Source: Neorhizobium populisoli
GTDB lineage: Bacteria > Pseudomonadota > Alphaproteobacteria > Rhizobiales > Rhizobiaceae
DNA length: 64,000 nucleotides
Direction: 5' to 3'
Assembly (NCBI RefSeq): GCF_019430945.1
Contig: NZ_JAHYCB010000001.1
Location: 682,001-746,000, forward strand
Position 1 is the first letter of the stretch, and each line of letters opens with the position of its first letter. Of the stretch, positions 28,322 to 40,360 are shown piece after piece. The notes under the pieces are model-generated. The model was given only the letters and a program-made list of their open reading frames with translations. It did not search any database and had not been told where the DNA came from. The position numbers and the translations under genes were made by a program.

Positions 28322-29680
28322 ATGATCCGACTTCTGCTCGCTTCCGTCGCGCTCGCCGCGCTGATCGGCGGCACTGCTTCCGCACAGGAAAAGGTTTTCC
28401 CGGCCAAGCTCGCCGGCCAGGCCATTCTGCCGGCCAACACGCTGGCTCCGGCTCCGGCTGACGCTCCGGCGTTCCTGAAGACCTCCGGCAAGTTCACCAC
28501 GCCTGACCGCAAGCGCACCGACAAGCTCGGCACCGTTGACGGCAAGGACGGCGCCCGTATCACCGACGTCAAGCTGCCGCTCGACGGCCAGCCGATCCAG
28601 GGCTTCTCCGGCATCAAGACCATGGCCGACGGCACCTTCTGGACGCTTTCCGACAACGGTTTCGGCTCGAAGTTCAACTCATCCGACTCGATGCTCTTCC
28701 TGCACCAGATGAAGTTCGACTGGGCTTCCAACAAGGCCGAAGTCGTCAAGAACCTCTTCCTTTCGGATCCGAACAAGGTCGCTCCGTTCCCGATCGTCAC
28801 GGAAGCCACCGAGACCCGTTACCTCACCGGCGCCGATTTCGACATCGAGTCCGTTCAGCCAGTTGCCGACGGTTTCTGGATCGGCGACGAATTCGGTCCC
28901 TACCTGATGAAGTTCGACCTTCAGGGCCGCCTGACCGACGTGTTCGCCACGACGCTCGAAGGCAAGCCGGTCGTCTCCCCCGATAACCCGCTCATCCAGC
29001 TGCCTGGCAACCCGACCGCCAAAAACCCGGTCTTCAACCTGAAGCGCTCCGGCGGCTTCGAAGGCCTCGCCATGTCGAAGGACGGTTCCAAGCTTTACGG
29101 TCTGCTCGAAGGCTGGATCTACAAGGAAGACGGCCAGCCGGAAACGGTTGACGGCAAGAATGCCATCCGCGTCATCGAGTTCGACGTCGCTTCCAAGAAG
29201 TGGACCGGCCGTTCGTGGCTCTATCCGTTCGCGGACAAGGGCGCTTCGATCGGTGACTTCAACATGATCGACGCTTCGACCGCTCTCGTCATCGAGCGCG
29301 ACAACGGCGCCGGCACCAAGGACAAGGCCTGCGCCGATCCGAAGCAGCCGAAGCCGGATTGCTTCGACGCTCCGGCCGAGCTGAAGCGCGTCTACAAGAT
29401 CGAGTTCAACGATGCCAATGTCGGCAAGTCGGTTCGCAAGATCGGCTATATCGACCTGATGAACATCCAGGACCCGGACAACAAGAAGAAGGCCGGCAAC
29501 GTCGCCGGCGTCTATGACATGCCGTTCGTGACGATCGAGAACGTCGATGTCGTCGACGCGACCCACATCATCATCGGCAACGACAACAACCTGCCCTTCT
29601 CGGCCGGTCGCGCTGTCGACAAGGCCGACAACAACGAATTCAGCCTGCTCGAAGTCGGCGAATTCCTGTCTGCCAAGTAA
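28322..29680 (+). CDS. Exported esterase-like/phytase-family protein
   Basis: A 452-residue secreted protein with a signal peptide (LLLASVALAALIGGTASA) and the phytase-like beta-propeller domain (GFSGIKTMADGTFWTLSDNGFG; GFWIGDEFGPYLMKFD; GFEGLAMSKDGSKLYGLLEG). The Pfam family is called esterase-like activity of phytase, so phosphate release from organic substrates in the periplasm is plausible but not proven. Upstream lies a tandem PHO-box-like array, consistent with induction under phosphate limitation. A hairpin with a T6 run follows. Confidence 0.9.
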   Translation: MIRLLLASVALAALIGGTASAQEKVFPAKLAGQAILPANTLAPAPADAPAFLKTSGKFTTPDRKRTDKLGTVDGKDGARITDVKLPLDGQPIQGFSGIKTMADGTFWTLSDNGFGSKFNSSDSMLFLHQMKFDWASNKAEVVKNLFLSDPNKVAPFPIVTEATETRYLTGADFDIESVQPVADGFWIGDEFGPYLMKFDLQGRLTDVFATTLEGKPVVSPDNPLIQLPGNPTAKNPVFNLKRSGGFEGLAMSKDGSKLYGLLEGWIYKEDGQPETVDGKNAIRVIEFDVASKKWTGRSWLYPFADKGASIGDFNMIDASTALVIERDNGAGTKDKACADPKQPKPDCFDAPAELKRVYKIEFNDANVGKSVRKIGYIDLMNIQDPDNKKKAGNVAGVYDMPFVTIENVDVVDATHIIIGNDNNLPFSAGRAVDKADNNEFSLLEVGEFLSAK

Positions 29681-29703
29681 TCTGCAGATTGCTGAAATCG
29701 AAG

Positions 29704-29732
29704 AGCGTCTGGTGAAAGCCGGGCGCTTTTTT
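29704..29732 (+). terminator. Terminator after the phytase-like gene
   Basis: AGCGTCTGGT pairs with GCCGGGCGCT (three G-U pairs) around GAAA, followed by six T residues. It lies 24 bp past the stop. Confidence 0.85.
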
Positions 29733-29768
29733 CGTTTGAGACGCCAGCCGTGCCCGCCAAATGCCGGA

Positions 29769-30026
29769 TCAATCGCCAGGCACTTCCAACATCTGACGAT
29801 CAACGAGCTTCAGGCTACGGTCGGGCTGAATGATGTAGGTTTCTTCATAACGATAACCGTCCTCGCCAAAGAAACCATGCGGAACCTGGCTTCCAATCGG
29901 CGCCTTCTGAAGTTTCGTGCGAGGCTGTCCGTGGTAGGTGATGCTGCCGGGGATCGGCTCTATGGCAAGCGCCGGAGATCCCACAGCGAACGCGGCCAGA
30001 AGAGCAATTGCAAATATCTTTTTCAT
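29769..30026 (-). CDS. Small exported protein, DUF1236-like C-terminus
   Basis: An 85-residue protein with signal peptide MKKIFAIALLAAFAVGSPALA and a mature part of about 64 residues. The end (YRYEETYIIQPDRSLKLVDRQ) loosely recalls DUF1236 but the match is weak, so family assignment is tentative. AAGGAG six bases upstream makes the start secure. Convergent with the phytase-like gene. Confidence 0.75.
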   Translation of the reverse strand: MKKIFAIALLAAFAVGSPALAIEPIPGSITYHGQPRTKLQKAPIGSQVPHGFFGEDGYRYEETYIIQPDRSLKLVDRQMLEVPGD

Positions 30027-30536
30027 AACGTGCTCCTTGAGCTTTTGCGGCCAATCTCATGGCCGTCTGTTCTGAGATCAGAATGACGCCCGGCGTTTGC
30101 AACCAGAGCAGGACGGACACTCTGTCCCTGATCCGCGAACAATGAAGCGGCCTGACCCTCACGCTATGCGTAGAATACCGTTGAAAGATATCTGGTCCTT
30201 CACCCGGCAAGGTGAACCATCCGGCCTGTTCATTTTCTGGTGACCGACGGAGCGAAGGCCAACGCTTCTGCGGGGGGCCTGCAGTTTGGCAATCCGGCTG
30301 CTTACGATGTGGCGACCTAAAACAGACGCAAGTCATCGTTCAATCACTCGGACATTGAGTTGCGATGCTGCGGACTTATCGGCGGCTGGTTCAGCGCCTA
30401 GATTTAAGGCGGTAGAAAGAAACGCAGCGTCGGATGCGTCATCTCAAGCTCGTCGAGGCGCCGTAGAATAGGCTGGCGTCATCCATTTCTTTCGTTCTAT
30501 CACTCTCCGGTTCGATCCTGCGCCAGGAGGCGCCCC
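30027..30536. other. Intergenic region with a 14-bp palindrome
   Basis: 510 bp without a credible gene. It should carry the promoter of the small exported protein (minus) and that of the TehA-type gene (plus). The only clear motif is the perfect palindrome TTCTGAGATCAGAA-type element at 30070-30083, plus GGACA-CTC-TGTCC just downstream. No repeat family or RNA gene is recognised. Confidence 0.5.
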
Positions 30537-31553
30537 ATGGCAGAAGCAATTTCCAATTCAACGATATCGTCCAACCGGCTTGCCACGATCGCGGGCAATA
30601 TGCCTGCCGCCTATTTTGGCATCGTTCTGGGGCTCGCCGGCCTTGGCAATGCCTGGAGGGCAGCCGCTGCAGCCTGGCAATTGCCGGGTATCGTCGGCGA
30701 AGCCATCTACCTGGTCGCGGGCATCGTCTGGGCTTTGCTGGTCACGATCTATCTGCTGAAGGCGCTGCTTGCGCCCGCAAAGCTCGCGGCGGAAGTGGCC
30801 CATCCCGTCATGTGCTGCTTCATCGGCCTTGCAGGGGTTTCGACCATGCTGATTGCCGGCGGCCTCGTGCCGCATTGGCATGCGGGCGCCTATGGACTGT
30901 TTGCGGTCGGCTTTGTCTTCACGATCGGCTTCGGGGTCTGGCGCACCGGCAACCTCTGGCATGGGGAGCGCGACCCCGGCACCACGACCGCCGTGCTCTA
31001 TCTGCCCACCGTTGCCGGTAGCTTCGTGTCGGCAATCGTCCTGTCTGCGCTGGGTCATCCGGACTGGGGCCAGCTTTCGTTCGGCGCCGGCCTGTTTTCA
31101 TGGCTCGCCATGGAATCGGTCCTCGTGAACCGGCTGCTGACCGGCCCGACCACGCCGGCCGCGCTTCGCCCGACGCTCGGTGTCCAGCTAGCCCCTGCTC
31201 CGGTCGGCGCCGTCGCCTATATCGCGGTCAGCGGCGGAACTCCCGATCTCGTCTCGCATGCCATGATCGGCTACGGCATATTGCAATTGCTCATCCTGTT
31301 GAGGCTTTCGCCCTGGATTCGTGAAGCAGGTGCCGTTCCCGGGCTCTGGGCCTTCAGCTTCGGCGCGACCGCTATCGCGGCGGCTCCGTTACGCCTTATC
31401 GCCAACGGCGATCATGGCGCTATCCCGATCATCGGCAGCATCCTGTTTGTGCTGGCCAATGCCTTCCTGCTGTTTCTGGCGGTCATGACGATCTGGCTGC
31501 TCCTCGCCGGCCGGATGTTCGCCTCGCCTCCTGTTGCAGCTCCCAAACCCTGA
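30537..31553 (+). CDS. tehA: TDT-family transporter (TehA/C4-dicarboxylate type)
   Basis: A 338-residue protein with ten hydrophobic segments typical of the tellurite-resistance/dicarboxylate transporter family (GNMPAAYFGIVLGLAGLGNAWRAAA at the start; FGAGLFSWLAMESVLVNRLL in the middle). TehA is an anion-channel homologue; tellurite resistance is a side phenotype and the native substrate is unknown. AGGAGG lies 7 bases upstream of the ATG. No tehB methyltransferase is adjacent. Confidence 0.9.
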   Translation: MAEAISNSTISSNRLATIAGNMPAAYFGIVLGLAGLGNAWRAAAAAWQLPGIVGEAIYLVAGIVWALLVTIYLLKALLAPAKLAAEVAHPVMCCFIGLAGVSTMLIAGGLVPHWHAGAYGLFAVGFVFTIGFGVWRTGNLWHGERDPGTTTAVLYLPTVAGSFVSAIVLSALGHPDWGQLSFGAGLFSWLAMESVLVNRLLTGPTTPAALRPTLGVQLAPAPVGAVAYIAVSGGTPDLVSHAMIGYGILQLLILLRLSPWIREAGAVPGLWAFSFGATAIAAAPLRLIANGDHGAIPIIGSILFVLANAFLLFLAVMTIWLLLAGRMFASPPVAAPKP

Positions 31554-31637
31554 TTGCAACCCGCGTAATGCAACGGCCGGACCTGCTTTTTATGGCAGGC
31601 CCAGCCGTGATCGATTTCAGCGATTTGCCAGCCTCGT

Positions 31638-33158
31638 CTATTCGAAGCGGAAAGCCAACCGTTTGCCAGTGAGCTTCGCAAGCTGTTGCAGCCTTCCGTC
31701 CAGACGTTCGCCGGCAAAATTGCGATAGGCGGACGGCACAACGAATTCCAGATCGAGGTCCGGTGCCGAAGACGGTGCGAAGGTCAGGTTGTTGACGATG
31801 CCGGGCATCGAGGCCGAAAACAGGTAGACGACCCGCAGCAGGCCGCCGAGCAGCTTTGCCAGTTCCAACAGCCGCGGCGTGGCGATGGTCGCGAGCGGAC
31901 CGGTGGCGCCGTCGTCGTGCAGGCCTTCGAAACGGTAGTAATTGGCGAGCGCCAGATAGGCGCGGCCGGCATGGGTGATGCCGACGAAGGAGGAGTTGGC
32001 GATGATGTTCAGCGCTTGCAGGCCGCGATAATCCGGATGGGCGCGCCAGCTGATATCGGCGAGCAGGCAAGCCGCCTGCCGATAGCGGCCTTCCTCTTCC
32101 GTTTCGGTGATCCCGAAGGCCGGGACCATGCGGCCGGTCCAGTCCGCCAGTTCGCGGGCATGCTCGGGCGAGCGGGCGCGCAGAATAGCGAGCTGATCGG
32201 CCGCGACCAGCAGCGGATCGCTTGCCTTCTCCTCGTCCGGCAGCAGTGAATAGAGATAGCCTTCGCGCACGCCCTGGGCCGAGAAGCTGATCTTCGCCGG
32301 CTTCATGGCGGTCAGCACTTCCTGCATGGCGATTGCGCCGAAGGGCAGCAGCGAACGGCGGTTCTTGGAAACGGCCTGCCAGGCGGGATCCTTGGAATCC
32401 TTGGCGGCGATCACCTCGGTGAGGAAACGCTGGATCTCCTCCAGCGGCAATTCATAGCCCTGCATCATGTGCAGCGGATATTTGGTCATTTCCATGTGCA
32501 GCTTGGCGATGTTACGCCAGGTGCCGCCGACCGAATAGAAGGTGCGGCCGTTCCCCTGCTCCAGGAAACGCGCCGTATTGACGTATTTGCGCGCCTGCGT
32601 GCGGGCCTTGGACAGGGAATTGCCGGAGGATTCCGACAGCCGCAGACCGCCGAGCGGCAGGGTAATCCCCTTGCCGAACTCTGTACCCTTGATGTCGATG
32701 AGCTCCAGCGAACCGCCGCCGAGGTCGCCCGCGATGCCATCGGCATCGTGGAAACCGCTGATGACGCCAAGCGCCGAATACCGCGCCTCTTCCTCGCCAG
32801 ACAGGAGCTGGATCTGCTGACCGAGGATTTCTTCGGCCTTATTGATGAAATCGGGACCGTTGGAAGCTTCGCGCGCCGCCGCGGTCGCCAGAACGTAGAC
32901 GTCGGTTGCGCGAGCCTGAGTCGACAGCGCGCGGAAGCGCTTCAGCGAATCCAGCGCACGGACGACCGCCTCCTCGTCCATGCGGCCACTCGAACCCAGC
33001 CCCTTGCCGAGACCGCACAGCACCTTCTCGTTGAAGAGCATTGTGGGGGCACGCGACAGGCCTTCGTAGATGACGACACGGACAGAGTTGGAACCAATGT
33101 CGATGACGGAAACGGGAGCAATGCCCGGAAGGCGCCCCTGGGCTTCTGATCTTACCAT
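31638..33158 (-). CDS. ppx: Exopolyphosphatase (Ppx/GppA family)
   Basis: Hydrolyses terminal phosphate from polyphosphate (or pppGpp in GppA members). The 506-residue protein has the ASKHA phosphate-binding loops (VSVIDIGSNSVRVVIYEG; LGGGSLELIDI) and a C-terminal HD-like helical domain (SWRAHPDYRGLQALNII). It starts 20 bp after the ppk stop, so ppk-ppx form an operon that controls both synthesis and breakdown of polyphosphate. Confidence 0.95.
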   Translation of the reverse strand: MVRSEAQGRLPGIAPVSVIDIGSNSVRVVIYEGLSRAPTMLFNEKVLCGLGKGLGSSGRMDEEAVVRALDSLKRFRALSTQARATDVYVLATAAAREASNGPDFINKAEEILGQQIQLLSGEEEARYSALGVISGFHDADGIAGDLGGGSLELIDIKGTEFGKGITLPLGGLRLSESSGNSLSKARTQARKYVNTARFLEQGNGRTFYSVGGTWRNIAKLHMEMTKYPLHMMQGYELPLEEIQRFLTEVIAAKDSKDPAWQAVSKNRRSLLPFGAIAMQEVLTAMKPAKISFSAQGVREGYLYSLLPDEEKASDPLLVAADQLAILRARSPEHARELADWTGRMVPAFGITETEEEGRYRQAACLLADISWRAHPDYRGLQALNIIANSSFVGITHAGRAYLALANYYRFEGLHDDGATGPLATIATPRLLELAKLLGGLLRVVYLFSASMPGIVNNLTFAPSSAPDLDLEFVVPSAYRNFAGERLDGRLQQLAKLTGKRLAFRFE

Positions 33159-33178
33159 GCTGCCTATTTCTTGACTGA

Positions 33179-35365
<2,187 letters not shown>

Positions 35366-35440
35366 CTCTCCAACCTCCACTCGCGTCTCAACCAAACCGG
35401 CCGGGATCGAATCGCAAATTCGGCGACGCCGCCGTCACAG

Positions 35441-36160
35441 TCAATCTCCGTCCCGGTCGCCGACCGTCGAATTCCCGAAATCATTCAACACTTCCGCGAC
35501 AAGCGGACGGGTGATTTTCGTGCCGCGGGCGAGCGCCAGACGGTCCAGACGCTCGACGATATCCTGCGCGGCTCCGAGCGAACGTTCCATCCGGTTGACG
35601 ATATAACCCACCAGTTTGTCATCGATATAAAGCTGCCGGTCGGCGAAGAGCTTAACGATGACCTGCGCCAGCAGTTCCTCGTCCGGCTCGCCGATCTCGA
35701 CCACCGTCGCCGCCTTCAGCCGCGATTTGAGGTCCGGCAGCTCGACACCCCAGGACATCGGCCAGAGCCGCGACGTCATCAGCAGGGTATGGCCGTTCTG
35801 GCGCACGCTGTTGATGACATGGAAAAGCTCGGCCTCGTCAAAACCGCGGCGGTCGGCATCCTCGAACAGGACGGGCGCGCCTGCCGCAATGGCCGCGGCA
35901 TCGGATCCGGCCAGCGGATGGATGGCGGCGGCACCGGATTTTTGCTGCCAGATATGGGCGAGATGCGATTTTCCCGAACCGACGGGGCCGGCCAGAACCA
36001 CGACCGGCGATGGCCAGGCGGGCCATTCATCGACGATCGAAACGGCCGCGGCAAGGCGCTCGGAGACAAGGAGATCGTCCCTGCCCCTGGCGGAATCGTG
36101 GGTGAATTGCAGCGGCAACTGTTCGCTTTTGCGCCGCTCGCGTTCGCTCGTTTCGGTCAT
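35441..36160 (-). CDS. hdaA: DnaA regulatory inactivator HdaA
   Basis: AAA+ protein that, with the beta clamp, promotes ATP hydrolysis on DnaA and limits initiation. The 239-residue protein has the clamp-binding motif QLPLQF near residues 14-19, a Walker A loop AGPVGSGKSHL and a sensor/arginine-finger region (NRMERSLGAAQDIVERLDRLAL). Size fits the alphaproteobacterial HdaA. The start ATG overlaps the stop of the PerM gene as ATGA, so the two are translationally coupled. Confidence 0.93.
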   Translation of the reverse strand: MTETSERERRKSEQLPLQFTHDSARGRDDLLVSERLAAAVSIVDEWPAWPSPVVVLAGPVGSGKSHLAHIWQQKSGAAAIHPLAGSDAAAIAAGAPVLFEDADRRGFDEAELFHVINSVRQNGHTLLMTSRLWPMSWGVELPDLKSRLKAATVVEIGEPDEELLAQVIVKLFADRQLYIDDKLVGYIVNRMERSLGAAQDIVERLDRLALARGTKITRPLVAEVLNDFGNSTVGDRDGD

Positions 36161-37377
36161 TGGTCTTTCGAAGTGGTATTTGGCGAAGTCGTATGAGGCG
36201 AAGTCGTGATCTGAGGGCCGCTCGGCGCCTCGACCCGCGCCGGTCCTTCATTCCGGGCCAGGACATGCGGTTCGCCCTCCTCCCAGGGAAGCGCGGCCGC
36301 CCGGCCGTAATAGATGTCGCTGTCAAGATACCGCTCCAGGGCGAAACGGACAAGCACGCCGACGACAGCCGCCGCGGGTACCGCAATCAGCAGGCCGACG
36401 AAACCGAACATGGCGCCGAAGGCGAAGAGCGCGAACATCAGCCAGACGGGGTGCAGGCCAACGCTTTCGCCGACCAGTTTCGGCTGCAGGATATTGCCCT
36501 CGATGAACTGGCCGGAGAAGAACACGCAAGCCACCGCGATAATCCAGGGATAGTCGGGCCAGAACTGCACCAGCGCCACGCCGATCGACAGGATGAGGCC
36601 GATCATCGAGCCAATATAGGGAATGAAGCTGATCATGCCGGAGATGAAGCCGATCAGCAGGCCGAAATTCAGGCCGACGATCGACAGACCGACCGCATAA
36701 TAGATACCGAGAATGATGCAGAGTGAGCCCTGTCCGCGGATGAAGCCGGCGACCGATTCATCCATTTCGCGGGCAATCTGGCGGATCGTATTGACCTGGT
36801 CACGGGGGATCCAGCTATCGACCTTGGCAACCATCCGGTCCCAGTCGAGCAGGATGTAGAAGGCGACAACGGGCGTGACGATCAGGAGCGACATGACGTC
36901 GACGATCGCTTTGCCGGAATTCCAGATCTGCGCCAGCAACGAGCCGATGAAGCCTGCGCCCTGGCTCAGCACTTCGGAGAAATTCTGCTTTATCGTCTCG
37001 ATCTGCGCTCCGACCCAATGCGGCAGGAAGGATGTCTCGGGGCTGGCGATGATCTGCTGCAACTGGGAGATATAGCCCGGCAGGGCGGCAGCGAATTCCG
37101 TGAACTGGTTGATGATGATCGGAATGACCAGCATCAGTGACAGAGCGAAGACCAGCACGAAACTGACGAGGATCAGCACCGTTGCCATCAGGCGGCTCAG
37201 GCCGCGGCGCTGCAGCCAGTCGGCCACGGGATCCAGGAAGTAGGCCAGTGCCATACCGGCCGCGAATGGCAGGAGGATGGAGCTGAAGGCCCAGAGGAAC
37301 AGGACGAAGACGGCAAGCATCGCGACCCAGAACAGGACGTAGCGCTTAAGACTTGCGCTGCTGATATGGTATGGCAT
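36157..37377 (-). CDS. perM: AI-2E/PerM-family membrane protein
   Basis: A 406-residue member of the PerM/AI-2E exporter family with about eight helices (VLFWVAMLAVFVLFLWAF; GQFIEGNILQPKLVGESVGLHPVWLMFALFAFG is the signature stretch). A role in transport is inferred; the substrate is unknown. The C-terminus carries a low-complexity TTSPx repeat (TTSPHTTSPNTTS) encoded by a 15-bp near-tandem repeat at 36168-36211. The start MPYHISSASLKRY is used. It overlaps hdaA by ATGA. Confidence 0.9.
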   Translation of the reverse strand: MPYHISSASLKRYVLFWVAMLAVFVLFLWAFSSILLPFAAGMALAYFLDPVADWLQRRGLSRLMATVLILVSFVLVFALSLMLVIPIIINQFTEFAAALPGYISQLQQIIASPETSFLPHWVGAQIETIKQNFSEVLSQGAGFIGSLLAQIWNSGKAIVDVMSLLIVTPVVAFYILLDWDRMVAKVDSWIPRDQVNTIRQIAREMDESVAGFIRGQGSLCIILGIYYAVGLSIVGLNFGLLIGFISGMISFIPYIGSMIGLILSIGVALVQFWPDYPWIIAVACVFFSGQFIEGNILQPKLVGESVGLHPVWLMFALFAFGAMFGFVGLLIAVPAAAVVGVLVRFALERYLDSDIYYGRAAALPWEEGEPHVLARNEGPARVEAPSGPQITTSPHTTSPNTTSKDQ

Positions 37378-37577
37378 GGCCGCTCCGTTGAGAGTTGGTC
37401 TCAAAGGGATATGAGGGGACGAGCGGATAAGGTCAAGCTCGCGTTCGCCGCGCTGCACAAACTGTGAAAAGCCTTCAAAACCGGGCATGATGATCCGGCA
37501 GCGCTTGCATATCCGACCATCTCGTGCAATTGCGGGCAGCTCATAATCCCTTCGGCATTTTCCTTTGGAGACGAGCA

Positions 37578-38651
37578 ATGAGCGAGCCGGGCAAGAACGG
37601 TCTCACCTACAGTGATGCAGGTGTCGATATCGATGCGGGCAATCTCATGGTCGAGAAGATCAAGCCGGCCGTGCGCTCGACCCGCCGCCCCGGCGCCGAT
37701 GGCGAAATCGGCGGTTTCGGCGGCCTGTTCGACCTCAAGGCCGCAGGCTTTACCGATCCGGTTCTCGTTGCCGCCAATGATGGCGTCGGTACCAAGCTGA
37801 AGATCGCCATCGACGCGAATTTCCACGATACTGTTGGCATCGACCTCGTCGCCATGTGCGTCAACGACCTCGTCGTGCAGGGTGCCGAGCCGCTGTTCTT
37901 CCTCGACTATTTCGCCACCGGCAAGCTCGATCCGGACCAGGGCGCGGCGATCGTCAACGGCATTGCCGCCGGCTGCCGCGAATCCGGCTGCGCGCTGATC
38001 GGTGGTGAGACGGCGGAAATGCCGGGCATGTATTCGCATGGCGATTACGATCTTGCGGGTTTTGCCGTGGGTGCGGCCGAGCGCGGACAGCTGCTGCCGG
38101 CCGGCGATATCAAGGCGGGCGACGTCATCCTCGGCCTCACCTCTTCCGGCGTGCATTCCAACGGCTTCTCGCTGGTCCGCAAGATCGTCACGCTGTCTGG
38201 CCTCGCCTGGGATGCGCCGGCGCCCTTCCGTGACGGCATGACTCTGGGTGAGGCATTGCTCACCCCGACCCGCATCTACGTGAAGCCGCTGCTGAAGGCG
38301 ATCCGCGAGACCGGCGCGCTGAAGGCGCTTGCCCACATTACCGGCGGCGGCTTCCCGGAAAACATTCCGCGCGTGCTGCCGAAGACGCTTTCCGCCGAAG
38401 TCGAGCTCGGCTCGATCCCGGTTCCGGCCGTGTTCTCCTGGCTCGCCAAGACCGGCGGTGTCGAGGCGAAGGAAATGCTGCGCACGTTCAACTGCGGCAT
38501 CGGCATGATCGTCGTCGTCGATGCGGAGAACGCCAAGGCTGTTACCGACGTGCTGACCCGCGAAGGTGAGACGGTCGTTCAGCTCGGCCACATGGTCGAG
38601 CGTCCGGAAGGCGGCGCCGGCGTCATCTACAAGGGCACGCTTGGCCTATGA
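37578..38651 (+). CDS. purM: Phosphoribosylformylglycinamidine cyclo-ligase (AIR synthetase)
   Basis: Makes 5-aminoimidazole ribonucleotide from FGAM and ATP in purine synthesis. The 357-residue protein has the family start [13 protein letters not shown], the ATP loop [14 protein letters not shown] and [12 protein letters not shown]. The ATG at 37578 follows GGAG and its stop overlaps purN as ATGA. It is divergent from perM, with a 200-bp intergenic region. Confidence 0.98.
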   Translation: MSEPGKNGLTYSDAGVDIDAGNLMVEKIKPAVRSTRRPGADGEIGGFGGLFDLKAAGFTDPVLVAANDGVGTKLKIAIDANFHDTVGIDLVAMCVNDLVVQGAEPLFFLDYFATGKLDPDQGAAIVNGIAAGCRESGCALIGGETAEMPGMYSHGDYDLAGFAVGAAERGQLLPAGDIKAGDVILGLTSSGVHSNGFSLVRKIVTLSGLAWDAPAPFRDGMTLGEALLTPTRIYVKPLLKAIRETGALKALAHITGGGFPENIPRVLPKTLSAEVELGSIPVPAVFSWLAKTGGVEAKEMLRTFNCGIGMIVVVDAENAKAVTDVLTREGETVVQLGHMVERPEGGAGVIYKGTLGL

Positions 38652-39274
38652 CGACGGGCGTTCCTCCGGCCCGCAAGCGCGTCGCCGTATTCATCTCCGG
38701 CGGCGGCTCCAACATGCTGTCGCTGGCGGATGCCTGCGCGGCGGCGGACTTTCCGGCAGAGATCGTCGCCGTCTTTTCCGACAAGCCCACGGCCGGCGGC
38801 CTCGCCAAGGCCGAAGCGCGCGGCATCAGGACATTCGTTTTCGAGCGTAAGGGTTTTGCCGGCAAGGCGGAGCATGAAGCGGCGATCCTTGCCGCACTCG
38901 ACGCGGTCAAGCCCGACCTGATCTGCCTCGCGGGCTATATGCGGCTCATCTCCGGCGATTTCATCAGCCGTTACGAGGGCCGGATGCTCAACATCCACCC
39001 CTCCATCCTGCCGCTTTTCCCGGGCCTGCATACACACCAGCGTGCCATCGAGGCGGGCATGAAGGTTGCCGGCTGCACCGTGCATTTCGTCACCGAAGGC
39101 ATGGATGAAGGCCCGATCGTGGCTCAGGGCACCGTGCCCATCCTGACGGACGATACGGCGGATACGCTTGCGGCCCGCGTGCTGGCGGTGGAGCATAAGC
39201 TTTACCCCGAGGCGTTGCGACTGATCGCGACCGATGGCGTGATACTTGAAAATGGCCGGGCCGCCTTCCGGTAG
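38648..39274 (+). CDS. purN: Phosphoribosylglycinamide formyltransferase 1
   Basis: Transfers a formyl group from 10-formyl-THF to GAR. The 208-residue protein has [19 protein letters not shown], the catalytic [19 protein letters not shown] (Asn, His) and [16 protein letters not shown] (Asp). It is translationally coupled to purM through an ATGA overlap. Confidence 0.97.
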   Translation: MTTGVPPARKRVAVFISGGGSNMLSLADACAAADFPAEIVAVFSDKPTAGGLAKAEARGIRTFVFERKGFAGKAEHEAAILAALDAVKPDLICLAGYMRLISGDFISRYEGRMLNIHPSILPLFPGLHTHQRAIEAGMKVAGCTVHFVTEGMDEGPIVAQGTVPILTDDTADTLAARVLAVEHKLYPEALRLIATDGVILENGRAAFR

Positions 39275-39387
39275 TGCAGATATGCAACTATCAGATAATA
39301 TAAAGAATTTCTTTTATTAGCGACTTGAGACTCGCAGCAATTACGGCGACAAGAAGGCATCTTTTCTTGAAAGGTCTTTCTGTTCGC

Positions 39388-40332
39388 ATGAGAACTCTTG
39401 TCGCCTCGACCGCATTTGCGGCCCTCGCTCTTGCCGCATGTCCTTCACTTGCGGACGATACGATCGCCCGCTCGGCAGGCGGAGACATGTGGTTGACCGG
39501 TTCGGTCGGCCTGATGAACATCAAGGCCCGCGAATATGTCTACGCGCCCAACAATCAGGGCAGCGAGCTGGATTGGGATTCCAAGGGCGTGGTCGTCTTC
39601 AGCCTTGGCGGCGGTGCCGAGATCACCAATGACTGGAAGATCAGGGGCAATGTTAATATCGGCACCGGCGGCAACGGCTACATGGCCGATTACGACTGGA
39701 TCGACCCGAACTATACCGACAAGAGCAAGGACGGCTGGAGCGACCGCTCGCTGCATCCCGATACTCGCCTCGACCATTATGTCAGTGCGTCGGTAGAAAT
39801 CACCCGCGACCTGATCACAGCCGACACCGGCCGGCTCGGCATGCTCGGCGGCTTCAAATATACGGATGTGCAGTGGAGCTCGTTCGGCGGCTCCTACATC
39901 TACAGCGTGGGTGGACCGCGCGATACGGTCGGCAACTTCGCCTCGGGCGACAAGGTGATCAGCTATCGCCAGAAGATCCCGACCGCCTATCTCGGCCTCG
40001 ACGGTTCGACGACCTTCGATCGCCTGACGATTTCGGGCGGCGTCAACGGTGGCATTTCCTTCGGCATCAACGATATCGACGACCACTGGCTTGGGCCGGA
40101 GCATTTCGAAGATGCGATGAAGACCGCGCCGCTGCTGATGCTCAGTGCTGCCGTGGATTACAAGATCACGCCAGGCGCCTCGATTTATCTCGCAGGCGAT
40201 TTCGAAAAGATCTTTCGCGCCAAGGGCGACATGACCAAGACCGCGGGCGGCGTGACGGAGCGTTTCAACGAAGCAGCCGGCGCATCCTTCCAGACGATGT
40301 CGGTGAAATTCGGCCTGCGCGGTACGTTCTAA
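39388..40332 (+). CDS. Omptin-family outer-membrane protease
   Basis: A 314-residue outer-membrane beta-barrel aspartate-type protease. It aligns well with OmpT: YDWID at 102-106 provides Asp103 (with Asp101 matching the OmpT Asp83/Asp85 pair), WSDRSLHPDTRLDHY follows, then GGSYIYS and DKVISYRQKI, and DDH (Asp231, His233) matches the OmpT Asp210/His212 pair. All catalytic residues are present. The signal peptide region contains LAAC (Cys18), a possible lipobox, though cleavage near SLA is likelier for a barrel. It stands alone after purN and is closed by a terminator. Omptins are uncommon in alphaproteobacteria. The ATG at 39388 is preferred; no strong ribosome site is visible. Confidence 0.9.
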   Translation: MRTLVASTAFAALALAACPSLADDTIARSAGGDMWLTGSVGLMNIKAREYVYAPNNQGSELDWDSKGVVVFSLGGGAEITNDWKIRGNVNIGTGGNGYMADYDWIDPNYTDKSKDGWSDRSLHPDTRLDHYVSASVEITRDLITADTGRLGMLGGFKYTDVQWSSFGGSYIYSVGGPRDTVGNFASGDKVISYRQKIPTAYLGLDGSTTFDRLTISGGVNGGISFGINDIDDHWLGPEHFEDAMKTAPLLMLSAAVDYKITPGASIYLAGDFEKIFRAKGDMTKTAGGVTERFNEAAGASFQTMSVKFGLRGTF

Positions 40333-40360
40333 GGCAAGCGTACCGGGAAGACGAGATCGG

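Noticed and set aside
30286..30471. 61-codon plus-strand frame before the TehA-type gene
   Set aside because: No ribosome site, no start support and no recognisable sequence; treated as intergenic.
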